From NCBI GenBank assembly GCA_013397115.1, contig VWZW01006867.1:2853977-2917976 (forward strand): a stretch of 64,000 nt of DNA. The letters run 5' to 3'. Below the pieces are notes generated by a model, which saw nothing but the letters and a program-made list of their open reading frames with translations, had not been told where the DNA came from and made no database searches. This DNA is from Edolisoma coerulescens. Its lineage: Eukaryota; Chordata; Aves; Passeriformes; Campephagidae. The translations under genes and the position numbers were made by a program. Shown in pieces: positions 1 to 13,213 of this stretch. Every line of letters begins with the position of its first letter. Position 1 is the first letter of the stretch.

Positions 1-3000
1 CTATGAAATGATATATTGTCCAGCTCTGGCTCCTTCTCCTTCTTCACCTGGGAATAATTATTTTTCTGTGGTTATGTAAACTCAGAGGAGATGCTAGTCT
101 GTGATGATGTTCCCTCCTGAAAGGTTTATCTAGTAATTTAGATCTACCTCCTTTCTTCTTTACTCTTGTGTTTTGCCTATTGTGAAATTATTTCTTGACC
201 TTTCCATTCTACGTAATTTTTCATATACTTCTTAAATTACCAAGCTTAAAATTGCCTGCAGAAGTCACAATTGTGGCTAAAGATAAAGAACCTTGTACTG
301 CTCAGGATGGTTTTGAAATTTCTCTATTATCTAGGATTTGCAAAATCAAAAAGAAATCCTAAGAGACTTTTTACCAATATGTTTACAACAGTTCTCCTAT
401 TTTCCTGCGGAAATGCTATGAGGACACACTTGTTTGTTCCGGCTGTATCAATTTCATTACATTGCCAAATGCTTCTTTTCCCAGAATTATGTACTGCTCA
501 GGTGATGGATTATGTTTTGCTCAGATGCTGGCTTCATTGGAATTACAATATTACTCCCAATCTTTGAAACAAACACTAACTTTCACACAGATTTATTTAT
601 TATTATTTACTCCTAAGTTTATTCCTATATTTACATTTGTGCACTAGGAATGTTGGATTCTGCAACAGTTATCAGTGCTAGAGATATGAAAGTCTAATGT
701 TGTATGACTGTGTCTCTCTCTAGCGATAGTTCTGTTTGTAAGTGAGGATACTCTCCCCTGTGTTAATGGAGGAAAGACATGAGCAGAAAGTTAAACACAG
801 AGACCATCCCTAAACCTTGTAAAGACAAAAATGCAGTGGAAGTTACTTTCATGCAGCGTATAAAATATTGTCTGCCCTTATTACAGTGTACTGGAAAACT
901 TGAAAAAGAAAACCTCTTGAGGCTTTGATATTTTTTCCTTCTTTATCAGGTTTCATAAATGCTCAGAAAATCTGTATCAGGTTACCTGGTAAGTTGGAGA
1001 GCAGGCTGTTGTTGAAGTATGGATGTTACCAACTCAAAAGCTTTTTGCACAGGGCATTTGCTTGCGACTCTTTCTGAAGCACGACTTCCTTTATTTCTGA
1101 GAGAAAAAAGGCATTTATAGGTGGTCTGAGTTTAAAAATAATTACAAGGACTTCATTTTTAAGCCTACAAAGTTAATGAATTTGAAACTCTGTTTCAGCC
1201 AGTTTTATCCTGCAAAGCTGTATGAATTTTATAGGCCAAACCAAATGATAGTAAATACTAATTTCTATTTTCGATCTATTAAGGTGACCTGTCTGGAGGA
1301 TATATTCCAAGTAAGCAAAGATCTGTTTTAAGATCTTTTACTAACTTTATCAAGACTTTAATATAACATTTTTAAAAGGCCTATGTGCTACCAAACGAGT
1401 ATTCAATGTGTCTTTTTACTTGAAAGAATGTCTTAAGAATGCCTGGCAAAAATGAACTAAATTCTTTGGCATTTTTTTGAAAGATAAGACATATTAATAT
1501 ACAAAAAAACTTAGAGAAAGCATCTGCCAAATATTTCATATAATTACAGGTCACAGAAGTCTATTAGTTCGAACTATAATGTTGTTACTTTGTTTAATAA
1601 ATGAAAAAGTATCCAATAAGAAAATGTGCAGATATATAGGAATGTTAAATTATCCACTGGATAATTTAATTATAGGAAAGCTCTTATACTGTTCCCTAAT
1701 GCAGTAAGAATTGTGAGAACAATACAGATCTGTGAATGAGAAGGCCATAGAACTGGGGTTATTATCTTTTTATATCTGTAGTGACTTAATAAAAATTATG
1801 AATGAAAATTTTTATGATTCATATTCTTTGTGCGTTGTAGAAAAATAAGCCATATAATAATTGATTTAGAAGGCAGAAGATTTTTATTTCAAATTAAAAA
1901 CACAAATTGGAGAGGCATAGAGAATTCTAAGCAAGGTCAGCATTTAAAATTACAGTAGCTACCTTTTGTTTCCATTCTTCGAGATGGAAAAACTGTTTAC
2001 CTTTTTCTCTGAAGCAAACTCTTCATGACTTTATATTAAAAAATAAAAGAAATAGCTATCCTATCAACTTTTCACTTTGTCATCTGCATCATATGCTTTC
2101 TGTACTGCATATTTAAAATAGAAGATGCAGATGAATCTTTGATTTTGAACCTGATTATGGTCATTCGGCTTTTGAGTATAGTTTTTTCTGCTTTATCCAC
2201 AAGTGATGATTAGTGTTCTGAGCTCCTACTCACATGGAAATCTTCCTTTTCACTAAGCATTATTTCTCTTTAACCTTTCCTGTGAATATGTTTATCAGTA
2301 GGGTCTCACTGTAAATAATTTGGATCTGAAGCTGTCAAAAAAATTGACTGTTGTCTTTTGTCTTGGATACCATGATCAATATGACTGTGCAAAGACCTCT
2401 TGAGACATCAATATCTGATGGTGGTGGGTAGTTCGTGGTACTTGTATGCCATTCGTCTTAGCCTCGGGTAGACTTTGGACTCTAGTGGGCTTAAGCCTGA
2501 ATTCTAAGGCTCAAAGAGAAAAACCATGCTCTTACAACCAGTGTCCTTCATACTAATGTCCCCAGGCAACTGAATTGCTCTTTCTTAAAGTCACTGAGAA
2601 GGAAGTTTTACCTGTGAGAATGACAGCAATTCTTACCAATCGACCCAGGAGAAACAGCTCAGCTTGCTCTGGCAGCAGACCTTAGGCTAGCTCCGTAGCT
2701 CAGCAGGAACACACCATAGCACAATTCTCTTGACAGTTGCTTTTACACATGTACACACCTCCAAACAAACAGGAGGAAATGCATTTGAAAACACAAATAT
2801 TTCATTGCCAAAACTATCTTTCTTCTATGGTATTGTGATTGGGGAAAATTAATTTAAGTTACTGCTCATTCTGCTTGAACTGACTTTCTGACTGTGGAAA
2901 CGCCCAACTTTGATTCTTCCCTCTTTTCTGTGTGGCTGTCTAATCACCTACTCATTAGCAAGGCCAATGGGGTCTTTCCTTTCAGAAGGACATCCTTTAA

Positions 3001-4769
3001 AAAACAGTTCAAGATATGCTTGCAGCAGAGACATCTTTCATGATATCTACTTGAAATACCCCTTCTCTACCTGGCTAGTTTCTGTACTTACAGTGTGGTC
3101 CACTATTGTGTATTTCTGGTTACATTCAATTTAAGGACCTTTCTTTTTAAATTTTTTTTCTTCCTCTAAAAATTATTCATACACCCCAAGCAGTTTAAAA
3201 GTATTGTATATACATACATACACATGAAATCATTATGATAATGCTTTATACATCTTCTGACTAAAGGATGCCTTAGTTCTTAAAGCACAAGGAATGTTTT
3301 CTTGTCAAATTAATTTACTGAATGTTGAAGAAATAAATAATCTGTTTTATTCACTTTATCTGCAGCATATTTTCCAACTTTTTGCGTTATAAAATACACA
3401 TATTTTAAATTAGATTAGTTAACTAGATATCCAGGTTAGTACATTACGTCACAACTAGAAGCAGCAAATCATTATAGGATAATGTTTACTTTGTAAACTT
3501 TCTAATTTTTTACTTTCTCAGACAGGTACAGAATTGTCTTGTCCTTGTTAATAATAACCTGGGTGATTATTGCAAGAATTTTTTAATCAGAGCACACTGA
3601 ACAAATTGAAAAACTAATTTCTGATTTTCAATGACTAAAACAGAAGAGGTGATACAGAAGGATTTGCCATTTCTACAGTAATTACAGCTCCTTGCTTCTT
3701 CAAATCCAATTTTGCAAACTAATGGTTGACCCACTTGTCACTGATTGTCCTGTGACCTTGATAGCATGTATGTTTTTGGAAATCTTTGTCCTTCTTGGCC
3801 TAGAGATAAGGAAAATAAGATAGTGAGGTGAATGGGACCTCTGGTGAGCAGGAATTCTGTGTATTATCAGCTTAAATGATAATTGGCAAGGTACAATCTT
3901 GGAGCACATTCAGGCATTTCATTGCACTCCTCACAGTGTGGCTGGGTTTTCTTTCCACTGTCTCACTTGGCACTACTCTTGTGTTTGTTATGCCTTTTCT
4001 TTTCCCTTTCAGACAAGCAAAAATGACTCTCAAGAGCCTTTCTTTCTCCTTTGCCCAGGTTTGTCTCTTTAATCACTTTCAACCCTCTGATTACTCCTCT
4101 ACTGGACATGCCAGAAGATTCCCAGAGGCCTTTAGGAAGGCTTTGCCTTCTATACAAAGGCAATTTTATGTGATTCTACAATAAAAGCAATCATAGGAAT
4201 GGCTTGTGGGTTGTTTTTCCAGACTTTCAGGTCAAAAAAATAATGATTTTAGAAAATTCCTTAATTTTAAAATATTTTGGGATATGTATTTAGGACCTGT
4301 TGAAAGCTAGAGTCTGGCAGCTCTGAAAAGAGAAATAATTGCTAGAGAAAGCGTAATATACTTCAAAGACTGCTAACCAAACCCACAAACAGAACAACAG
4401 AAAAATTACCTAATGAGCCATCATTTTGGAGAGCCTATTGCTCACAGTCTAGGCTAGTGAAGTCTGTGGCATTTCTCTTGAGAAGAAAAATGTACCTCTC
4501 AGCTACCGCAGGAGATTTTTGTCTATGTTGAGCAAACATATAAAAAATGTTATACAAATGACTACTTTCCAGAGAATACAAAATATGAGTAGGTACCCAT
4601 TGTCAATATATATAAATATTGTAACCATAACCTTTGTCTGGGGTGGAAAAAACCTGACTGTCCCAGCCTACTGAGACATTATCTTTGTCGTTCAAGCAAA
4701 ATTGATAAGTCACATTTGAGTTTCTTCTTCTACAGTCTGGGACTTAAAATACAGGAAACACAAAGGCAT
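1..4769. other. Unique A+T-rich DNA, no recognised gene
   Basis: No gene, exon or interspersed repeat is recognisable here. The longest open frames are about 100 codons (for example 3876-4184 on the plus strand and 271-567 on the plus strand). They show no family motif and fit chance. The only structure I can point to is the short palindrome at 1645-1669. The block could be intron or intergenic spacer; nothing in the sequence separates the two. Confidence 0.6.
1645..1669. repeat. 25-bp near-perfect palindrome
   Basis: Twelve-base arms (1645-1656 and 1658-1669) are exact reverse complements around a single central base at 1657. The arms are mostly A+T with a central CCA/TGG core. It could be a dimeric protein-binding site, a cruciform-prone site, or chance in A+T-rich DNA. 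The complementarity was checked base by base; any function is unknown. Confidence 0.85.
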
Positions 4770-5025
4770 GCAGTGATAGGACAAGGGGCAATGGCTTTAA
4801 ACTGAAAGAAGGTAGGTTTAGGTTAGATATTAGGAAGAAATTCTTTATTGTGGGGGTGTGAGGCTCTGAACCAGGTTGCCCAGAGAGCTTGTGGATGCTC
4901 CATCCCTAAAAGGTTGGATGGGGCTTTGAGCAACCTGGTTAGTGGAAGGTGTCCCTGCCCATGGCAGAGCGGTTGGAACTGGATTGTAAGATCCCTTCCA
5001 ACACAAACCATTCCATGATTCTACG
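4770..5025 (+). mobile_element. CR1 LINE, 3'-terminal fragment, plus strand
   Basis: This is the 3' untranslated tail of a chicken-repeat-1 (CR1) non-LTR retrotransposon. It holds the typical avian CR1 landmarks in order: a GTGATAGGACAAGGGGCAA-type block, a GGTTAGATATTAGGAAGAAA-type block, the GGTTGCCCAGAGA segment, GGTTGGATGGGGCTTTGAGC, GTGTCCCTGCCCATGGC, and the terminal CCTTCCAAC...CCATTCCATGATTCTA end. The copy is heavily 5'-truncated, as most CR1 copies are, and carries no reverse transcriptase. Compared with the consensus as I remember it, there is a short internal deletion around 4910, between the CCATCCCT and GGTTGGATGG blocks, and another near the 3' end around 4985. The 3' edge keeps little more than one copy of the usual ATTCTATG terminal unit. 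The 5' edge is approximate. It is a dead, moderately diverged copy. Confidence 0.93.
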
Positions 5026-5779
5026 AATCTGCGGAATACTGTATCTAAATTTGTTGGTGATTGCTAAATTGGATGATAGTTGCAAATATGACCCTAGTTA
5101 AATCCTGCTTAGGCATGAAAATTAATTCAATTAATAAAATCCATTACAAAAACAATTTATCTGTAGTCCAAGTGCAGATATTTTACTGCTCTTGGTGTTT
5201 GACTAAGGTCCACTAATACAGGCTTCTTATCTCACCTGTAGTAATACTGAATAAGTTCCCTCAGTGGAATTCCTCTGATGTAAAATCAACTAAAAACACG
5301 TCAGACCAAGACATATTGCGTGTTAGTTCATCTGGAAATTATAATTGCCAAGTGAACAGTACAAGAAATTTCCAAAACTTGGTTTGCTAAACTAAAGTTA
5401 AAAATGTTTCCTAGCCCTTTGGTTTTTTGTTTTACTCCAGCTTCCACAGTGAAAGGACAACATTGCAAATGCAATACTCATTAAGGTTCACAACATATTT
5501 ACCAATGGTGTGATCTGTTGGAAACTGTGAAAGTATTGCTCTGCTCTCTCAACTTCATGCTTGTCAGCTGTCTGATAGATCACGATTAGAGCAGGTTTCA
5601 TTTACATCTGTTATTTTTATTAGGTTCAAAACTGAGCAGGTATAGTAAGGTTATTCCAAGAAATCACATACTTATTTAAGAAGAAATGAAGAGCCACAGT
5701 TAATGGCCTTAGTTAATTCAAAGAAGAACACAAAAAAGAAGATTTTCCCAGCAATTTTTTATCCTTTTTATGTTTGTAC
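5026..5779. other. Unique DNA between CR1 tail and poly(T)
   Basis: No gene or repeat recognised. The sequence is A+T-rich and has no open frame of note. Confidence 0.6.
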
Positions 5780-5825
5780 TTTTTTTTTTTTTTTNNNNTT
5801 TTTTTTTTTTTTTTTTTTTTTTTTT
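5780..5825. repeat. Poly(T) tract containing a 4-base N gap
   Basis: Fifteen T (5780-5794), four N (5795-5798), then 27 T (5799-5825). The Ns mean the true length is unknown; this is probably an assembly join or unresolved homopolymer. A single N also occurs at 6205, just before another T-rich stretch. Frames crossing the tract (such as 5770-6138 on the plus strand) are artefacts of the homopolymer. Confidence 0.95.
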
Positions 5826-8800
5826 GCAGAAGATGGCCAAGAGATGTAAAATGTACTGTTATTTTGGAGATAGTGCTGGAAAATTTGGCCTTAGTTATGC
5901 TTACAGAACCCAATTATCAGATGAACAAATTTATCCACAAATATTTCACATGACATTTGGAATACTTAACTATCAGTTAAACTCAAATTCTTTGATAACT
6001 AACTTTACTCTTGTAACAACCTTAGGGCACAATAACCATGCGTGTTTCCTGTCTGGAATCAATTTGTCACTGATACAAATCACTGCACTGAAGTCAAGAA
6101 ATCATGATAACCTACATGGCACAGTTGCTTTGCTCTGAAAATTTCTTTTTGCTCTGAAACAGGGATTCTCATTGCAGGTATATTTATGAGAGAACAGTTA
6201 CATANTTTTTTTCTTTTTCTCTTTCTATTATTTTGATATTAATTTAATTTATTATTTTATGCCATATAAAAATAAATAGATAAAAAAGCCACATGCAGGT
6301 GGCTGAGTGCACCTTTTGCAGTGTATCTTGAGATACTTCTCAGTTCAAACTTCAAACCTGCTATACAAGGTAACGATTTGAACTTGGGCAGCTGATGAGA
6401 AAAAAACTCCCTACTCTTTTGAGGACTACTGACATTGCTCTTATCACACAGTGATGGAAGTATTTCTGTTCTGAATCACAAATCAGTATTATAACACAGC
6501 CCCAGCAACCAACGGATGTAAAGTCTTCCCAAGCAGTGTTTCCATAAATTTAGTATACTTGCTGCAGTGACACCTAGCAATGAAAATGAACTTTGTATTT
6601 TAAACATCAGTCGCTCCTTCAATGACAGTAGCTATGGATCTTGCAGGAAATTTACTGCTGATGCACAGAAGAGTAAATGGGTTCTTGCTAGATCAAAGAA
6701 GGGAAACTCTTTTAAGTTATCCCTGGGTTGATAAGCTCCAACTCTTATCTCCTCTCTGAGCAAAACATTAATTTTAAACAGTAGCAGAAGGGCTCTGATG
6801 GTTCCCTGGCCTGTTCTATTTTAGAGGTCCAGGGATTTTTTTCTTCTTCATTTTGGAACTTTGCCAGTTATTTTCCAGTGAAAAAGAGGAGTTTTGAGAG
6901 CGGTGAGGGGCATGATCCAATCAAAAGGAAGGTGAGTAGGACATGAAGGTTGCCAGTGCATATGTCGCTCACAGTAGTGTGCTACAAACTTGCAAGCATC
7001 TACATTTTCTGTGGTTTAGCTCACTGGAGTGCCATTACCTATAAATGCTATCTACAAAATGGGAAAGTCCAACACATTCTACCTTGTGCTTTTGCAAACA
7101 AATGACTTGGGTCTTGAGAGAGGTTGTGTCTGATCTCCCATGTACATTTTCCTCTTCAGCTTTTTCATCTTGTCTCAATTCTCTTACACCTAAGTCTTTC
7201 AAAACGTATGATCTAACCCCAAAACCAAAAACTAAGAGGTTTTTAAGTGTTCCCATATTAAGCATTTATACCTAATTAGAATCTGCTAATGAAGGGTAGA
7301 TTAATTTGGGTTAACCAAGTAGAAAGAACACAATCTGTAAAAATACAGAATATCCTATTCCAACCTTTCCAAAGATTGCAGTATTCTAATTTTTAGCAGC
7401 TCCACTGAGGGGTCAGTGTCAGAGTCATCCACAAAAAAATCCCCTTTTGATGTGATATTCAACTCTGTATCTTTTGAGACTAATTCTACTTTTGAATTAC
7501 ATATAAAGTGTTTCTTTTAAACGTTCCCTCCTACGTTAAGTATAAAAAGAAGAATGTAAAATAAACTTCTGGCCTCATTTAATTCTTCCTTCAGAAGCAT
7601 ATTCACTTCTTTGCATGAATACATTTAAATGTTTGTTTTGGATAAAATTGATAACATTGTGAGCGCAACAAAAGGGAAACTTTGATACAATCATGATATT
7701 TTTTGACATCTTTGTTTTTCTGTAAGAGGACGAGCTTTATTTTTCAAGCTTGCAAATGGAAACTATCTATTTCAGAGAACGTTCTGCTGTCACCTCAGAG
7801 CCATGAACGCAGATGCCAGTAGCTTGTTCAGAATCATCTTCTCCTCCCTGGAAGACCATCTGAGAACTGAAACTGTAAGAACAATCTGTCAGCAAAGAAA
7901 AGCCAATAATGATACATAAGAATGACAGGAAACACTTAATTGAATGATTGGAAGATTAAAGCAAACTTGTGCTGGTAAGTTGCTACTTAAAATCCTGAAA
8001 AGCAACTCAAGACTTTATTCAAGGCTTGGGCTCTTACTAGAGCATTAGTTTTAATCCTTATGCAATCAGTTTCTTCTGGAGATTTGGATGATCTTTTCAG
8101 ATCTTTAAGGAGTGAATCCCTTTGAGGGTGATTCTGGAGCCAGATCAGGACTTTAAAGAGAGCAAAGAGTGTTTTCTCTCTGGGGCTATGTTTTGGATCA
8201 ATGGGATTGGATTTGGATTTATGAGAAAACATTTTGCCCAGCAGAACCTTACAGATGTGTAACTCCTTGAATATGTACTCCTGAAAAACAGCATCAAAGG
8301 AACATCCAATACAAAACTATTGATGCACAACCACAACTGGCAGAACCTCCTGGACAGCCATGAAACATATTCTGGCATTTACATTTTTTGAAACCCTCTG
8401 CCTAATTTTCCACATTGTCAGTGTAGCCTACAAAAATTTCTTAATTGTCAGTCTAGTCTACGAAACAAACCAAGCTGGTCAGAGCAGTCTCAGTGTCTAT
8501 AAATTGTTAGGAATATACAATTTACAGATATATATTTTTAAAACATATGAGGAATAAATGAAAATTATCCTTTGAAATGACTGCAGGATGTGGTCCAAGC
8601 TTTATAAAAAGAATAGTATGTTCCATTGCTCAGAGAATAAGCTCGACCAGAGTAAATCCTGAAGTATTTGAAAACATTACTGAAAGGTGAAAACCTGTGT
8701 TAACTTTGGCTGCTACTAATATTCATGTTGGAATGGAAACACAGCCACTTACTGGAGCATATACTAATGTGAACTCCCACTCACACAGTTAAAACACAGA

Positions 8801-10610
8801 CTGTGTTCTGTAAAAAAGATAATAAAAGGCAGACTAAGCAGCTTATTTAATTAATGTCTGTGAGTTTATATACTCTCATATAGAGTCTGTGGTTAGTTTC
8901 CGAGTTGCCTTTAGCCCAAAAAATCAGTAAAGAAGAGCCAGTAGAAATGAAAGTTTCTAACGTTATTCTCACAAAAGGACTTTGTGCAATGCATTGAGGA
9001 AGCTAAAAGGAGAGGCTAAGTAGATTAAGTATTCAATGAAAAATACTCTAATAATGTGGACCTTTGATCTGCAGCAGTGCCAATGGTGGCAGTTCCAACC
9101 AGAGCAGGCTCCGGAGGGAAGTTAGGGATTCCTGTGTGAGAGCTTAGAAACTGCTATCTCAGTTATTTTTTATCAATGGATTGAAACAGCTCCTTAAGTG
9201 TACCTTGAATTACTCTAGTGATTTGAAGTCCTAAGTTCTGAAGAATGAATTAAAGCTGGAGACACATAAAATCACTGGACAAAAAGCCAAGCAGGCAAGG
9301 GACACCTACATGTTTTTCATAGTGAATGATGGGCAAGGTGTCCAAACAAAGCTGTGTCCAAACTGAGTTGCACTGATCTCATTTTTGCTTAGAAGTGGCA
9401 TCAGGAATGGTCTAGTGCTCTGTGAGGTTACCTATAGAGAAAAAAATTTAGACAATTAAATTTTGTAACTTTGGCTGAAATTGCTGAACAACATGTCATT
9501 GATTAGAGTGATTTTTAGGCTCTTAAGGAGATACTAAGCTTAATATCTCTGCAAAGGTCTGTTTGAAACCCACCCAAGAACAAAATTTTAATGAATTGCA
9601 ATCTGATGTTGTCTTTTCTTTATGGTGATTCTGCTCATTCCTTCTGCAACATATATTTTGGACTTGTGTGTGAAAGCAAGTGCAAATAAACTGGTGCAAT
9701 TCACAAAGTCGAGATTTACCTTCCCAGTGCCTGCCTTTTTTTGCTCACTCACTTCCTCACTTTTTCACTGTCTCACCCCTTCCTTCTTCATGGCTGCCCT
9801 GTTGATGTGGCCTTTTGTTACTCAGTAAACCTGATTACAAAATGAGAAATGGCATCAAAAGGATTGCTAATGTTATGAGTGTTAATAATGGTGAGCTTTT
9901 TCAGGCACTTCAGAAACAGCAGTTTGTTAAGTCTTGATTGTTAATGGCTTAAAGGCAAATATAAGCTTACTGGGGAAAAACAAAACCCCAAACCTGCAGA
10001 AACATTCATTTTGCAGCTCAGTATACTTGTATTATTTGTTAATTCTCTTGCCAAAGGCAGTAAGTCTGAACATCAACAGACAGGTATGTCAAACACAGAA
10101 ACTGTATTCCACTATGAGTAATATAACATCTCAACATTTCCCAACAGAATATTTAATTCCTTTTATCTATGTGTTTTACACAGTCATCTTCATTTCTGTA
10201 AAGTGGAGGGATGGATAACAGCAGTAGCAGCATCCAAAAATTGACAGGGCACTGCCACAGCCCCTTTCTTCCCTCTCCTCCATGAGATATATCAGGCACA
10301 AAGGTAGGCAAATCAATGCCAATCCCTGCATTCATTCCTTCATGGTATTTTTAGTATTTTCTGGCCAGACCACACAGACATAAATGGCTGTTGAAATGCA
10401 GAGCAGTGCTGAATTAAACAGTAGCTGTTTGGTAGAAGAGAGGACCACAGCAGAAACCACCCAAGGATGACTACCCAGGGTTGCAGGTGTTGCCTATCAC
10501 AACAGCATTTCTCTCTAGTGTGAAAAATGACCATGGAAAATAAATAATAGGGAGCAACTGGAAAAATATTTCTTAGTAGAATTGTGGGCTTTCTGTCTTC
10601 TCACATCCTC
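5826..10610. other. Unique A+T-rich DNA, no recognised gene
   Basis: No gene or interspersed repeat recognised. Frames stay below about 95 codons. A pyrimidine-rich run of mostly T lies at about 6206-6235, next to the single N at 6205. Another C/T-rich stretch lies near 9735-9790. Confidence 0.55.
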
Positions 10611-10625
10611 TTTTTTTTTTTTTTT
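10611..10625. repeat. Poly(T)15 homopolymer
   Basis: Fifteen consecutive T. There is no flanking polyadenylation signal or duplicated target site that would mark it as the tail of a retrocopy. Confidence 0.9.
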
Positions 10626-13187
10626 AAATTTCTTTGACAGTGCTCTGAATTCACCTAAGTTAAAGGAAATGCATATCTGGCCTTATTTGCAATTAGAAGT
10701 TTCAGGTGTACAACAAAGTTAATGTAGTTAGAACATTCTACAGCACAACAGATGACCTATGCTTCAAGCAGATATTCTTTTCCTGACTTTGATTTCTCAT
10801 TCTCTAACCATATTGTGCTGAGAGAGTCTCTGCTATTGCTTTGCAATTTCCAGTAATTGTATTATGCTGCAGAGAAAAAGAAAAATCAATTAGTCATTCA
10901 ACAATAAGGAACATATTTTTTGCTGGAAAATGATAATTCCTTTGGTATATTTCTCATATTTTTAGCATGCAGTTATTTGTGTGCAGAGGTAGATAAAACA
11001 GAGTTCCTGAATGCAAATGTCATTTCCTCTTTCAGTGGGTAGAACTCTGATTATCTGATTATGTTTCTACCAAACTCATGACTGAATCTGAGGTGTATTT
11101 TCTCATATACAAACAAGTATACAACCAAGAAAAAAGTGCTGCAAGTCAAATTTGTGCTCACAGATTCTTGATTTAACCTTTGGTCAGCTGGAGGCACCCT
11201 GGGGTTGCTTTTTGTTACAGTTGGCTCCAGAATCTCGTATTGGGGCACTTACCCGCTGTGAATGGCCCATACAGGGAATTCCACTATCCTCAGTGGCACA
11301 GCTGCCTCTGCATCCACTGATGGGACTGTGGGGAAGACAGTGAAGAACTGGTGCAGGCTCCATCCACCAGTTACAGCACATCCTTCATCATTACTGTAAA
11401 TTATTGCTGGCAGTTTCTGTTAGTGCCTGGCATAAAAGAGTCATTTGAAAACTGCTTCACACATCTTCTAATAGCAACTTTCTTCAGATTATACATTCTT
11501 TTAAACTGAACTATATTTCTTTCTGTGGGCATTAGAAAGACAGAAAAATAGGAACTGGCACTAGACTCAATAACTTATGAACAAGTTGTGGGAACTCAAA
11601 ATCTATCATTTATTTACAACTGTAACTCCAAATTGTAATGATGGCTACTTCCCTATAGATTTATTTTCAGGGTGGCACTCTCAAGCAACATCATCCATTG
11701 CCAAGGAATGATCTCTTACTGTTGCCTCATAAGGCAACTATGTTTCTCCACCTTTTTTTTCTTGTAAGTCAATTATTTAATGGGGAAGAGTTTCAAGCCA
11801 ACAGAAAAAAGTTTATATGAACTTGCTAAAAAGACATGATTCATGCTCTTTTAGTGTTATCATTGACTGAAGTCCTTGGCTGTCCCTAAGTGTTTGCTCT
11901 TCTCCCTGCTTTCAAGCTACCAAGTGGGAACAAGAAGAGTACCCCAGTAGAGCTGTTAAAAAAAAAACAACCCGCATTGTTAGATTTCTGTCATATGCTT
12001 TGAGAAGCAGTATGTTACATTTTGCCTTGGATGAAGAAGTTTTGCAAGGCATCACTCTTGACTGCTTGCTGCCCACTGCAGATGTGAAGGGCAGTTTCTG
12101 CAGTGGGATGGTTCCCAGGATCCGGACATCATTTTGGGTTTGATACCTGTCAGAGAGGGCATTGGCTGTGTGCAGTCTGCAGAGTGCATACTGGGCTCCA
12201 TCTAAGTGAGAACTTAAATGTGGGAGTTTTTATTGCAGATATCTCCTTTCTGCTACAAAACCTCCAAATTCTGGCACATAGTTAAAGGGGCAACACTTGT
12301 GCATGGAGCAACGAAAGACAAATCCGTTTAAGGAGCCTCAGCTTGTAGAACTGGACATGGAGAGCTATCTATGCAAGTACAAGTCATCAGAAGTGATCTC
12401 AGAGCTGACTTGGAAAACCTGTCAAGTGTTCCTAAATGATAATATCAACATTTCTGAGCATTGTTTTGCCTCCTGACAATAAGCTATGACAATACCATAC
12501 AAATATTTCCTCTTGAAAGTCTCCCTAATGTTATGCTTGCTCTCCCCATGTGGCAGGTTTCTGAGTTGGCAGGGACCATAAATACAGTCTCCTGGGGTTT
12601 GGACTTATTCATGCTGATTTGAAGAAATCTGGGATGCCACGCAAAGAAAAATGGCTGACCAATGTAGTGTTTGATTGATTTTTTTTTATTTCTTATTCAG
12701 GACTTGAAATCAGCAAAAATATTGGCACTCTGTGGGAGAGATTTCATGTATCAGCTTTCATTGCTGATGATTTTTGGGCTGATAGTGCTTACTTGAAGCT
12801 GTTTTAAAATGAATTATTTTCATAGTAATATTTAGTGGTAAGTTTGTCCTTTAACTGTCCATTTCTTACTTTCTTCAATTTTTTTTTTATGATCACTGAC
12901 AAATGTATTGGGAAAATGGTATTTGCTTTAAAAAGCAGACATTCATCTTAGATCATTATCTTGAAAACAGGAAATATTAGGGTTCTTAATGGAAATTTCA
13001 CTTTAAAATCTTTATATTCATTTTTGTCAGCCTTTTTAACCTAAGTCCATGGAGCTTGAATGATCTTGCAGAAACTGAATGAAGCAATCTGATGGCAAAA
13101 CTGTAAAGACATTGTATTGAGAGTAATTTTTTCTTGAAGTAAAGGTGAAAACTTCTTTCTTAACAGTAATATATTCATTCTACACAG

Positions 13188-13213
13188 CCAACTGAAAATG
13201 CCAACTGAAAATG
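13188..13213. repeat. Perfect 13-bp tandem duplication
   Basis: The unit CCAACTGAAAATG occurs twice head to tail without mismatch (13188-13200 and 13201-13213). The lack of mismatches suggests a recent slippage or short duplication event. Confidence 0.9.

Noticed and set aside
5780..5900. Poly(T) as the tail of a minus-strand processed retrocopy
   Set aside because: No AATAAA lies on the minus strand just before the tract and no target duplication is visible; the tract contains Ns.
5770..6138. Frame with poly-Phe at its start
   Set aside because: It crosses the poly(T)/N gap; the reading frame there is undefined.
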